A DNA stretch of 64,000 nt from Lutjanus erythropterus. Taxonomy: Eukaryota > Chordata > Actinopteri > Lutjaniformes > Lutjanidae. The notes beneath the pieces were generated by a model. That model saw only the letters and a list, made by a program, of their open reading frames with translations. It made no database searches and had not been told where the DNA came from. A program made the translations under genes and the position numbers. Shown here piece after piece: positions 9,460 to 20,451 of the stretch (positions are counted from its first letter, which is position 1; each line of letters begins with the position of its first letter). The stretch lies in assembly GCA_020091685.1 (NCBI GenBank), contig CM034610.1, positions 31,518,134 through 31,582,133 of the forward strand, given 5' to 3'.

Positions 9460-11928
9460 CAGAGTTAGCAAGGCTGCATGCACTTATGTTTAATTGCCCT
9501 AGGTCACTAGTTTAAATGATGAAAAAGTGAATGACACAAACCCACTGCTAGCTCGATTCAGTCAGCCAACTGATACGGAAAAAAAACATACAGCATTTAT
9601 TCTGACAGACTGATCCATGATTAGTGGTATGTCATAATGAAGCTCAGTGTAAGTTCAGTCAGAAAGGCTATCATGTCTCCTTCATCCATAACTGTCTTTC
9701 TCTCCCCCCCGTCTCTTTACCCACTTATTCTCAATCAGCTATTCATGGACATTCACTCTTTAAGTCAACCAACCACGTTTAGCCTCAATCTCCATCAGCC
9801 AATCATGTTGTGTCAAAACTTTAAATCTGTTCTCCTCTCTACCACTTTCAGCTGTCACTTCAGCAAAGAATTGTTGCGGCCATCCTCCACCCCGTTCTCC
9901 TCCAGTACTTCTAATCCAGTGCCCAGGATGAGCTCATCAGAAGTCCAGTCCTCATCTCATCCAGATCTTCAGCCATTTCACCACCACCAGTGTCTGGACT
10001 CAATCAGGGGTTTCCTTTACTAACCACGGCTTTACACATGTTGATGTCACGATGGAGTCTTACTGCCAAAGATTTTTCACATTTCTCATCTTGAATGTGC
10101 ACGTCAAATAAAAATATTTTGTACATTCAGAGTGAAGACTCTCCTGATTGAAATGCTAAACTGTTAGAGTTAGAAACAAGACAAGGTCATCTCATAACTT
10201 AATGCATGGATGGATTTATGTTTTATAAATTTAAGATATCATTAAAATAACTTTTCAAAGAGAAGGTAAATAGAAAGAAAGCAGTCTTCTGAAGTAAGTA
10301 AATGCATGTCAGTGTTTCCCCTATAGTGTATTTGGCAGGACACCCCGCCCTCCCAACAGGATCCCCACACAGAAATTATCTGCGTTTTTTAAATGAACCG
10401 TACGTGGTGAGGCGGGAAGCACAGGTAGCTCTGTGGCCAGTGTTAGCCAAAATGAGAGCATCTCTCCCAGCCCCGACCACAGCGCTTGTTAATCTCCTGC
10501 CCCTGTTAACGTCGCCATGACTAGACCCAAACACACCCGTTCACCACCACCACTGTCAGTCTGGCTTTGATCCAGGCTGTCAGACTGTAGATACTCCACA
10601 TGGCTGTACAAGACTGAACTTGGTGAGTGAATTGATCAATGAAGATGGATGGATGGATGGATGGATGGATGGATGGATGGATGGATGGATGGATGGATGG
10701 ATGGATGGATGGATGGATGGATGGCAGCACGGAGCCAGGATTTTAATTTTGTGTGGGTAACTTCGGTTGGGCCTTTTAATTACAAAAGTTAACACTGTTT
10801 CCAACTGGTAATCTCACTTTAACAAAATCATACTGTGGATGGCAACTAGCACTTCCAGTTGATTATGGCACTTTTAAAATATTTTTCAGTTTCAATCTGC
10901 AGGTTATATTTATTTCAAATGGCACAGGATATCTCCTTATCTATGTTTTCACTATGGATCAAGTAGATCAGTGTATCAATTAATTAAGAAAACTGTCATT
11001 TTATTCCTTTTAATGCATTTTCATTTGATCTGGCTGGATTACTCTTTAAATTGATTGTAAGGAGAGAGAGAAACGAAGCGATCACAATAATGGGTGAGCT
11101 ACAATGACTTTTAACAGGAGAGAGAGCGCGTGGGATGTGCTGTTCATTCATAAACTTAACTATCTGTGCTGTGAAGGTCATCTGAAGACAATCAAGTCAG
11201 GCAGCAATATTCAGCTCTACCTCCTGTATTGTCTACATTTTATAGATGTTCTAGTTTTGATGATGCATTTGCAGGAATAAAATAAAACAATGATATGCTT
11301 TCCTCAGTACACCAGTCATTACTTCAACAATCGCCATATTGTGACATGCAGACATGGTCCAGACCTCACATGTGATAATAGCCGAATAAATGTTGTCTTT
11401 TTGTCAAATGGAAACTTTTTTGTCTTAGGGGTGTATTAAAATGCTGATTTTAATAATTAAAAATAAAAATTAAGAAAATAGATGTTCCCCCAGTCGTTTA
11501 AGGCGGCCAGTTGTATAAGTGGGTGGGCCCAGGCCCATTAGGCCCACCCATAACGCTGCACCTGATGGATGGATGGATGGATAGATGCATAGATAAATAA
11601 ATGAATGAATAAATGAATAAAAAACAGTGTTCCACTGCTAAAATAAAAAAATGTGAACACAAATCAGTGTTAACTGTTTATTCAGGTCCAAATGCTCTGT
11701 AATCATGGTAATGGGGTCCTTTGGCGAGAGGGTCCTGCAACGACGGACCACACTCATTCCAGCCCAGGCACCCAACCCCCCAAAGAAAAAAAGCGAAGGG
11801 AAACACTGCATGTTCACTTTAGAAACTCCCAGGAGAGGCAGAAACAGCTCTACACTGGGCTCAACTACTCAAACATTCACAAACCTTGCTGGATTTAGTT
11901 CAGTAAAATGCCTCAAAACTTGGCTTAC
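9458..11928 (-). other. intron; no coding module recognised
   Basis: Apart from the ATGG microsatellite, nothing with exon character was found. The serine/proline-rich plus-strand frame at about 9640-10020 has no recognised family motif and no paired splice sites. A run of ATGG/AATG tetramers recurs at about 11562-11620, followed by the proximal edge of the duplicated exon block at about 11825. Confidence 0.5.
10645..10724. repeat. (ATGG)n tetranucleotide microsatellite
   Basis: About 20 ATGG units in a row. Such tails often mark the 3' ends of fish LINE/SINE copies, but no body of such an element is clear beside it. Confidence 0.95.
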
Positions 11929-12042
11929 TGTGTCTCAGCAGTGTGTTGTCCTGTAAATGTGATGGGGACTCCCATAGAGTGGTGGCTCTTCATGGACACA
12001 CAGCTGGGTTCAGGAGGTTCCAGTCTGTGCTGCTGCTCTGGG
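11929..12042 (-). CDS. NLRC3-like gene, N-terminal 114-nt module, copy 2
   Basis: A 114-nt exon with acceptor 'tgtgtgttgaag' above 12042 and donor gtaagc at 11928-11923. It reads PEQQHRL, then EPSCVSMKSHHSMGVP, the N-terminal module typical of fish NLR-C genes (consensus PSCVSMKSDRSM). It enters and leaves in phase 2. Compared with the copy at 15224-15337 I see only two base differences in 114 nt, both synonymous. Both copies can be included together in frame, giving a repeated N-terminal segment. Alternative use of one or the other is also possible. Confidence 0.85.
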
Positions 12043-12419
12043 CTTCAACACACATACACACACAGAAAGAAACAATAAGCTCAACACGTTCATGTCATGA
12101 TAATAGTGACAAAAATGATCATGGTTATCGGTTTTCTTGCGGTATTGTTAAAATGATGCAAAACAACCGACGTTGCTGCTGCACCTGCACCTGGGAGACT
12201 ATTGCTAACTTTGACTGATGCTGGACAGTATTTACTGTGTTTTTTAAAATGTGGTAAGCAAACACATTTTTAATGCTAAATCAAATTTGAAACTGTACAC
12301 TAATTGTACTTTTTCTTTGTTTTGCCTTTATTGTGATAGAACAGCCATAAAGAGACAGGAAAGGAGGGTGAGAGTGGGGTGACAACTCACAGCAAAGGGC
12401 AGCAGGCTGGTATCAAAGT

Positions 12420-13045
12420 CAGTGTTTTGATTGTCACAAGTACGCACTTAAATCCCATGTCAAGACAGGCGAGTCCAAAGTCAAGACTGACAAGTCCTAA
12501 GTCAAGTTTCAAGTCCTAAGCTTTGAGTTTTAGGTCCTAAACAAATCATAATGCAACTGTGAGTTTCCAGCTTCATTGATTTACAAAGTTACTTAGTTGT
12601 CAAGCTAATGTTAGATCATCACTAGCTATGTTACTCTTAGCCTCGACTAACCATTCTTTGGCAACTTCAAATATTGAACAAAGCTGGAAGTTGTTGCATT
12701 TCCTTTCTGTAGCTTTTGACCCACAAGTTTTGCCTTCCGCAATTCATTTTTTCTTGACCACCTCATAGTTTTTATATGTGAATGAATTTCATTTCATGGT
12801 TCTCTCTTGCAACTTGATAGGATGCTGTTGTTGTTCAAACAGATTGAATCTGGTGTGGACTTCCCGAAAAAGAACAGTGTTAACGTCAGTTGATTCATAA
12901 AATGATTCATGGATCCACACCTTCTTAATGACAAACCTTTTCATCTTCAGGCTTGGGGGAAGGAATCAAGTATTTTCAAGTTAGAAGGCTCATGTTCAAG
13001 TGAAGCCATGAGTCATTGGTGTTAAAAGTCCAAGTCAAGTTGATT
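12420..13045. repeat. AAGTC-rich MITE-like repeat
   Basis: The stretch is filled with 'caagtc' and 'aagtcaag' words at both ends (about 12440-12540 and 12970-13050). The spacer resembles the palindromic AAGTC-type MITEs common in teleost introns. The termini are too decayed to define a target duplication. Confidence 0.4.
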
Positions 13046-13099
13046 TTGTCAAGTAGAGTCTTTAGTGTGTGAAGGTGTGTATGAGTTTTAAATCTTTAG

Positions 13100-13213
13100 C
13101 TTTTATCAACAGAGTGGTGTTCCTCTTTGAAATACAGAGGAGGCTCCTTAGCTGTGTGTCCTGGAGGAGTGACTGATCTGAGTGCAGAGGAGTCTGCTCT
13201 CTGCTGCTGCATC
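13100..13213 (-). other. NLRC3-like N-terminal module with destroyed donor site
   Basis: This is a third 114-nt module, between the two intact copies. The acceptor is 'ttttttctag' above 13213. The frame reads MQQQRADSS near its start and PPLYFKEEHHSVDK at its end, aligning without gaps to the canonical module ending PLxFKDGHHSVDQR. The family's core PSCVSMKS segment is replaced by an unrelated-looking stretch. At the point where a phase-2 donor is expected, the strand reads AG then ctaaag instead of gtaaag, and the next codons give a stop. The exon therefore appears unusable and is probably skipped, which preserves frame because 114 is a multiple of three. Confidence 0.7.
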
Positions 13214-15223
13214 CTAGAAAAAATGCAGCATATACTGTATTTTACATTGTAAAACACAAGACACTGACACAGTAAATAGTTATATTCAGAGCTCCATGGC
13301 TTGAAAAAACAAATAATATTCCTCATTTGACCTGTGTATTGAGCAAAAGTACCACTGTACTTCTCACTTGCTCTCTGAATTAAGCACATCATTTGGCTGA
13401 CTGGAGATGATTAACTGGTGTATCATCTGGCTGATACATTTCAGTAATCCCAAAATGAAGTTATATGTATCAATTTTTTTAAAATATTTTTATGCTTTTC
13501 ATTTATATACGACAGCTGAAAATATGACAGGAGAGAGGGGAGAGAGTAAAGCAGGGGTCTGCAACCTTTACAATCAAACGAGACATTTTTGGCCAAAAAA
13601 GGGGGAAAAAAAATCTGTCTGGAGCCGCAAGTATTCAATTTTCTCTTTTCCCAGGAGACTTTTTTTGGCAGCCATAGCTTATGGAGACTCAAGAAGATGA
13701 GTCACCACCACAATTTCGAGGAAAAGACACTGAGCTGTAGACACAGTCTTTGATGCATATTTACATTGATGAAATACTTTTTTGAAATTTAGTGTACAAC
13801 ATACTGCAATATAATTTTTGAGTTTTGAGCCCAACTCAAACTTTTACAAACTTTGTGCTGACCTTTAGTTGAGATAGTTTTCTATTAGATAAATAGATAG
13901 ATAAATTTATAGTAAAATTTAAAGAAACTCAAACATATTGTTTTTCAAAATTTGGTCACAGTTAACTGTGAACCTGATTTGTTACTATTTTGTTGCCTTA
14001 AAATTAAATGGTTTACATTGTATTTTTCTAAATACAACATTTTGGGGATTCTAAAATTTAAATATTTAAATTTTTCTAAAGAAGAAAAGTAAATACTTTT
14101 TCAAAACTGAAAAATTTGACTGTAGTATGTTGGCTGGAAATTTTGAGCTGTCTCAACTTTTTCATAGACCTACAACAATGAAACATGAAAAATATTTAAT
14201 CATTGTAATCGTCGCAATCGTTTAATCTTGTTAATCGTTGACATTTAATGATTTATTAATAGCTGCATTCAATCAAATCTTCAGTCTAAATGACTCTGAA
14301 CTCCTGCTGTGTTCTGCTCAGTGGTCACGCTCACCTTTTACAAACACAGGTTGCAAATTTCTTACTTCAGCTTTTTCCTTAACCAATACAAAACCCATGT
14401 TTTTTTTTATTTTCTTTTTTCTGTTTTTTTGTCATCTTTTGTCATTTTCTTTCTACAACAAATGAGGTGCAATTACCACAATTTTTAGACTATTGATTAA
14501 ATATAGATTATACATTTTCAATTGGTCAAATTCCTAACAGCAGTTAATCAATTAATGAATAATCATTAACACCCCTACTGCAGACCAGTAGGGATGTTAG
14601 TTGTTAGACCTGTAGCATTTTAAAAGTTTTTCATTTGCCAGTTTGTGATCAGATCGCCTTATTGGCTACTAAAATGCAGATGAAAGGTTTGGATATTAAT
14701 TCAAACTGTAATTAGTACTCAACTATGATTTTAAAAGTAACTAAGTAGATTACATAGTGTAAAGACTCCTTGTGTATAAGTAAAAGTACAGATTTGTACT
14801 CAAAAAGTACAAGTACATAAAAAAAAACTTAATTAAGTTTACTGACTTAATTGCAGTAATTTGAGTATTTGTAATTAATTAGGTCCACCCCTGGAAACAA
14901 CCAACCAATTACTTCTTAGGTAATTCTTTTGTTGGCTGAGCTCCTACTAATTTCATTTTATATTTTTATTTTCCATCAGTAAAATAAACAGTAGCAACTT
15001 CTATGTTTCAAATAACTTTATTCACAATGATGGTACTGTCTGTATTTTTAAATCCCCTGATATTCTGTAATACTTCAATACCTCCTACATCTATTTCAGT
15101 ATACCCATTTTTTCTATCCTTTGACTCAATCACAGGAGAGAAGAAGCAGCTCCATACTGTGCTCAACTACTCAAACAGTCACAAACCTTGCTGGTTAGTT
15201 CATTAAAAGGCTTCAAAACTTAC
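13214..15223 (-). other. AT-rich intron with decayed hAT-type ends
   Basis: No coding module was seen. Two decayed element ends are suggested. One is at about 14170-14580, ending 'attaacacccctac'. The other is at about 14700-14895, a tract of 'agtaaaagtaca' and 'tactcaaa' words ending 'ggtccacccctgg'. Both resemble termini of fish hAT-type MITEs, but no matched partner end was found. Confidence 0.35.
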
Positions 15224-15337
15224 TGTGTCTCAGCAGTGTGTTGTCCTGTGAATGTGATGGGGACTCCCATAGAGTGGTGGCTCTTCATGGACACACAGCT
15301 GGGTTCAGGAGGTTCTAGTCTGTGCTGCTGCTCTGGG
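15224..15337 (-). CDS. NLRC3-like gene, N-terminal 114-nt module, copy 1
   Basis: A 114-nt exon with acceptor 'tgtgtgttgaag' above 15337 and a consensus gtaagt donor at 15223-15218. It reads PEQQHRL, then EPSCVSMKSHHSMGVP, and ends GQHTAETQ once its last two bases join the next exon. Its first base completes a serine codon with the AG left by the start-codon exon. It enters and leaves in phase 2. The same module, with about 100 bp of 3' flank, is duplicated at 11825-12066. Confidence 0.88.
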
Positions 15338-15469
15338 CTTCAACACACATACACACAAGCTTCAACTCTAAAGTATGACAGTGGAGTGATTTCACTGCAC
15401 AGACACTTAAAGATTCTCACTTCATGTTGGTCACTTATATTACACAATAACAAAAGATCCTCATCTCAC

Positions 15470-15558
15470 CTCAGAGCTTCAGTGTGGCAGCCATGCTCCC
15501 CACTCAGACTGGTTTTAGCTGGAAGGACTCCGTCCTCTCTGTCCTCACATTGATCCAT
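15470..15558 (-). CDS. NLRC3-like gene, start-codon exon
   Basis: First coding exon, 89 nt from the ATG at 15558-15556. The frame reads MDQCEDREDGV, then PAKTSLSGEHG, the well-known N-terminus of fish NLRC3-like proteins (MDQCEDREEGVPPSKTSLSGEH type). The start context is 'ctgccatgg', a good vertebrate initiation context. The donor is gtgaga at 15469-15464 and the exon ends in phase 2, matching the next module. An AG at the 'gtgaag' just above 15568, or the 'ccttag' further upstream, could be the acceptor if the 5' leader is spliced. Confidence 0.9.
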
Positions 15559-16353
15559 GGCAGTGAGCACCTTCACCCAAATAACATCACAATAAAGGGC
15601 TAAGGAATGAGTTTAACACTGGGGGGAACACATATCGGAAACTTGACAGATCCGCAAATAGTTTGAGCAGAAATATATCATAAATTAACTACACTGCAAA
15701 ACATTCACAAAATGCTATGTGATCTTTTACTTTCTTTCTTCTTTTTTTAATTTTTTTTTTACTTTATTTTTTATAGATTGGTATGTGTTGCATAATGAAA
15801 TACATAGAAAACAAGGAAAAAGAAAAAAGCACAGACAATCATAGAAAAATAAATTATTTAAAAAATAACAGATCAGGTCAGTGATTCACATGGGCAACAC
15901 TGTTTCAGGGAAAAGGTTAAATTTTTAGAGTTATTTCGTTCCAGTCCATTTCTGTACCATTAATGTGTTTCCCTGTTGGACTGATCTGCGTCATTATGTT
16001 AGGGGATAAATCTGTTTGTACAATGAGCACTGAAAGTGCATTTCCATTAAAAGTCCAAAGCATAGGTCCAAAGTCTGTTTGTTGTTATTTACAGTACTCA
16101 CTCAAGGGGGCTGTTTTACTCCAAGAATTTATGTAAAAAATTACTAATTTTCATAGATATATACATATGTATACACATACTGCACACATACACACACATA
16201 TATGCATGTACACTATATATACATACTGTACATACACACAGATGTAAAAACATTCACAATTACTTTACTTATGTGTGTTTACGCATAAATCTGTACACAC
16301 ACATATCCGCACCTTCATACTCACACTTATGTATACATATATATATGTATATA

Positions 16354-16432
<79 letters not shown>

Positions 16433-16990
16433 CACGTTGTCATGAGTAGAAGCTGCTGTTTCAAAATGGGATGTCCAACAGTCTTAGTAAATTTGTCCAG
16501 AAAGTTAGCTTTTCCATGTTATATATTTCTTTATAATACCAATCCATTCTCTTTTGTTGGAGCTCTTTAGTTAGCCACCTCCTTGTTATAACTTTTTGCT
16601 GGCTGCCAACATTATTCTAATCAAGTATTTATCACTACAATTGATTGTAGCAGAAATATTCGAGATATACTGTACAGAAATTGTGTCTGATTTCAAAACC
16701 TATTATTAAATTAATCAATCTTACTATTTCCCCAGTAAGGCTGGATCGTTGGGCAGTTGGAGATGAAATGATCTGCCTGGGAGTTTCCTCCCTCCAACAT
16801 TGTCCATATCTTGGCTGATCTTTCTGAAATTGTTTTATTTTGGAGTGATGAAATACTTTCTTTTCTTTTTCAAATGTTTGGAAAATGTGTTATGCATGGT
16901 TTATGTATAATATATGTATGTATATGTTTATGATCTTAAGACATGGGCAACTTTTTGTGAACTCTACTGTTATATGTTAATCTCTCTTAC
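15559..16990 (-). other. intron or leader region with AT microsatellite
   Basis: No coding module was seen. It holds a long, almost uninterrupted (TA)n tract and AT-rich flanks. Confidence 0.5.
16335..16431. repeat. (TA)n microsatellite
   Basis: A run of TA dinucleotides of close to 100 bp with a few C or G interruptions at its left part. It is self-complementary and so could form a hairpin. Confidence 0.95.
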
Positions 16991-17046
16991 CTGTTGGTCT
17001 GCTCCTGTCTCTCCCTCCTTTGACTCCTGCCTCAAGCCTTGATGTC
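16991..17046 (-). other. candidate 5' untranslated exon of the NLR gene
   Basis: A 56-nt purine-rich stretch is bounded on the minus strand by 'gccttgcag' above 17046 and a consensus gtaaga donor at 16990-16985. It contains no ATG on that strand, as expected of a leader exon. It lies about 1.4 kb upstream of the start-codon exon on the same strand. The call rests only on splice signals. Confidence 0.4.
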
Positions 17047-17251
17047 CTGCAAGGCATTAATGTATTTACAACAGACAACTTTACATATAATGTGTACAGT
17101 ATCAGCATTTGACTTACAAGCTAAAAAGTATCTGTTAAGGTTTTTATCATACAGATTGAACAACTGATAGGCTCATGCACTGTTAACTCTGTTTACAGCA
17201 TAATCTAACCCCTTACAGTAAAAGTTTTCACTGATTTATTTTAGAACTCAC

Positions 17252-17309
17252 CTCAGCGCTTCTTACCATCTCCTCTCCTCTTCCTGTCTCCTAGTGCTGC
17301 ATTGCTGCT
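17252..17309 (-). other. second candidate 5' untranslated exon
   Basis: A 58-nt stretch with 'tgtatgtttag' above 17309 and a gtgagt donor at 17251-17246 on the minus strand. An internal GATG/gtaaga could act as an alternative donor. It may be an alternative leader exon or may join the one at 16991-17046. Only splice signals support it. Confidence 0.35.
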
Positions 17310-19049
17310 CTAAACATACAAATGGCTTCAGAGATGCAGGTCTAAGGTACACTCCTGAACATAAGGTGGACCATTTTAAAACTAAATGGAAAAAATCCAC
17401 TTTTTTGGTCTGTGGAGAAAGCATTTTACCATATATATGTTCAGAACTCTGATGGGTCTACTAGTGCAGCTGATGACCTAATCATAACTAACCCAAACCT
17501 TATAGTACTGTGAAATAATGAAATAATTATTGAAAATGTATCTTTAAAAATCAACTTGACATGAGTCCTCACCTGTTCTCCTTTCTGGATCTATTATAAT
17601 CAGTAATATGATTTTAAACCTTATATCACACTCTGAAGCTCCACATGGCTCTCCTATCTCTTCCCTGAATGTATTACACTTCTTCTCATGATAAAACTGT
17701 TTATGTTTAAAAGTAATAATATGCTATATACATATTTCACTAATCAATATAAAACCTCACTGAGCTTCCTCAGTCTCTCCACCTTTCATTGCGTAACTGC
17801 CTCACTACTCTCTGTACTATATTCTCCTGATGGAAAAATTTTTGCACATAATATCTCAAATAATGTCCTACATGTTGATAAATGGTCTGATCAATTTGTA
17901 CTTTGTGTTGTGTAATTGTTACTCACACTACGTTACTCTTTTAAAAAAACAAAATAAGTCCTGCTGCTGTTTCTGCCTTTTCTTTGGTGGCATTGTGCTG
18001 AAATGGATGACAAACATTTTATCTGTACTGTTTGGTGCATAGAGGAGTTTGTTAAGCAGCATTGGGACAGCATCAGTCCTGATGGGTCACATTTTTAGGC
18101 ATGATTAAAGCTATCTAATCTAAGTACTTCTACACTCACTACAGGACTGTCACAGTTACAGACATGAGAGCGGTGTAGCGTCCAGCTCATTCATTACACT
18201 GAGGGCCAGTGGATAGTAAGTAGATATGATATGAAGTAGTAGTCCATCTTTTTTTGGTATTTTCATTTTATATTATTGTACTCCTCTACATTGCAGATGG
18301 TAATATTATACTTTTTAATGCACTGGAGGAATATTGTTACTAACTTGGGGCCCTGTCAGACTTTTTGACATTGGTGGCCCCAACATGCCAAATTGACTTG
18401 AGAAAGGTAATGTAAATCATGTTTTTAGACTGACTCTTCACTGGAGATCCTGAGCTTGGAGCTACATTCACATGTGCATCTACACTGTCTGAACAGGGTG
18501 TGTGTTATGTGATGGTGTCAAATGGCATGTTGGGACTTGAGGACTTGGATTACACTACATAAGCAGTATGGAGCATTTTTGTGTTTTGTTTTGTTTTTCT
18601 GATTTATTTTTAAATTTGACTGGTCACCATTCACTTCCATTGTTTGGAAGATTCTGCATTGTTTTCCTGTAAAACTCCAGCAGTGTTTTGTGGACTGAAA
18701 AACTAAGCCTGACTTTCAGTCACATGAGGTGCAGAGATAATGACTGAATTTTTATTTTTGGGTGATATGTTTTGTATCGGTAAATCAGTATACATTTTAT
18801 ATCTTAAACAAATAAAACCTCGGTGACCTACCATATCGTGACCAGTCTTTGGTAATGACTGCTCTAGGAAAATGACAAAGAAAAATACTAAAACGTCATC
18901 TTCAGTGGCTGACATGTCAGATATGAAAAGTTGTTTCAAATGTGTACTTTTCGTCTGCTCTGCTTCCATAACTTAAATTCCTCAACTTCAGTGAAACTAA
19001 AGACTACAGAAGGATGAAATTATCCAGGTTCTCTCGTGGCGTTTAAAGC
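17310..19049. other. non-coding; part of a dispersed repeat
   Basis: No gene is seen. The segment at about 17995-18115 ('ggtgcatagagga', 'ttgttaag', then 'tttttaggcatgatta') matches the pattern at about 57600-57735. It is probably a copy of an interspersed element. Confidence 0.45.
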
Positions 19050-20232
19050 TGGTTCGGGTTGGAAAGATATTCACAGATTCCGACTTCCGGCATCAATAAC
19101 TCATTAGTGATACGTTGTCAAAACATAAACAGGCCTCTTTCCCATCGTTGTAAGACAATGTGCTACAAGCCAGTTTTATCAAAAGTAGCTGTCTTTCAAG
19201 CTGCAGAAATAACATTGGTGTCTATGAGCAGCCGGCTGTGAGACGAGTGGATAGGACCGTCTGCTAATTGCAAACCGCTACAGCAGCGAAGAAACACTAC
19301 ACAGATGATAGCCTTCACTCTTAGACAATGTAGTGTCACCAAAATCACTGCAGCCATCAACTGGATGCTGCTGATCATACTACAACACTTGGTTTTGATA
19401 TTTTTTTAAAAATCATAATTTTAAGAATTTCTATTAATAATGAACTGACTGTTATCAAACCAAGTGTTGTGTATAATCAGCAAACCAGTTGATGGTTAGA
19501 CAAGTTTAATTCTTCTACAGTATGTAAAGTGAAGTTATTGAATTTTATTATTAATAAAAAATCTACAGTACAGATCTTATTGGTTTTTACAAATAAAAAT
19601 TCCTTAAAATTATGTCATGTTATGTGTTAATTCAAACCAAGTGTTGACTTAGTATGATCAGCAGCATCCAGTTGATGGCTGCAGTAAATTTAATTGACAC
19701 TACAGTACATAAAAGAGAAGTTATTAATTTTATTATTAATAAGGGTGTAAATTATGATTTTTGTCAAACCAAGAGTTGTAGTATGATAAGCAGGGGCAGT
19801 TGATGGCTGCAGTGATTTTGGTTTACTGAGTACATGGAAGTTATTAAATTTTATTATTAATATAAAATCAAAAAATATCAAAAAAATCAAACCAAGTGTT
19901 GTAGTATGATCAGGTGGTTGATGGCTGCAGTGATTTTAGTGACACTACATTGTCTAAAATTGAAGTTATTGAATATCTGTGTAGTGTTTCTCTTCGCTGC
20001 TGTAGCGGTTTGCAGTGTAGACGGTCCCTATCCACTCGTCTACAGCCGGCTGCTCATGACACCAGTTATTTCTGCAGCTTGAAATGCAGCTACTTTTGAT
20101 AAAACTGGGCTTGTAGCACATTGTCTACCTTACAACGATGGGAAAGAGCCTCGTTGCTGTTTCCTTGACAATATCACTAATGAGTTATTGATGCCGAAGT
20201 CGGAATCTGTGAATATCTTTCAACTTTACCGA
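19050..20232. mobile_element. non-autonomous element with ~350-bp terminal inverted repeats
   Basis: The left arm (about 19050-19405) and right arm (about 19880-20232) are inverted copies of each other. Matching landmarks, in mirrored order, are 'gatattcacagattccgac', 'ctcattagtga', 'gctgcagaaataac', 'gcagccggctg', 'agcgaagaaacactacaca' and 'cactgcagccatcaa'. The central ~470 bp holds further copies of the inner arm motif ('caaaccaagtgttg' then 'agttgatgg') at about 19455, 19633, 19763 and 19887. No transposase frame is present. The superfamily is not assigned because no clear target duplication was found. It lies within the presumed first intron of the NLR gene. Confidence 0.75.
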
Positions 20233-20401
20233 ACTGCGTGACACTCCGTCCTCTGTTGATCCATCGACTCTAATATGTAAACGGTGTTCACTGCTGAGTT
20301 CGGTGGAGATAAACTGTTCTAAAATTTGAACAGGCATACTTTATTAACTGTGGATACAGACAGAACACGGTGAGCGAGAAGACAACACTTTACTAACCTA
20401 C

Positions 20402-20435
20402 CTTTAGATGTGTTCACATCAGCGACGCTTTCACT
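20402..20435 (-). other. candidate first (leader) exon of the NLR gene
   Basis: On the minus strand a CpG-containing sequence runs from the interferon-response-like element into 'acacatctaaag' followed by a gtaggt donor at 20401-20396. This is the layout expected of a short first exon just downstream of an ISRE promoter. The transcription start is not defined and no RNA evidence is available, so assignment to the NLR gene is inferred from strand and order alone. Confidence 0.35.
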
Positions 20436-20451
20436 GAAACGAAAGTGAAAG
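20436..20451. promoter_or_regulatory. ISRE/IRF-like element
   Basis: The plus strand reads gaaacgaaagtgaaag. It contains a perfect GAAA-NN-GAAA core (gaaagtgaaa), the binding pattern of IRF and ISGF3 factors. A further inverted 'gctttcac' lies just left of it. It is about 34 bases upstream of a consensus donor on the minus strand, so it would sit at the start of a minus-strand interferon-induced transcript. The function is inferred from motif and position. Confidence 0.5.

Noticed and set aside
9637-10023. 128-codon plus-strand frame, serine/proline-rich
   Set aside because: No family motif and no exon borders. Its composition follows the local CT-rich sequence, and it lies antisense within an NLR intron.
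10521-10804. HPSI/SIHP repeat proteins on the minus strand
   Set aside because: These are translations of the ATGG microsatellite.
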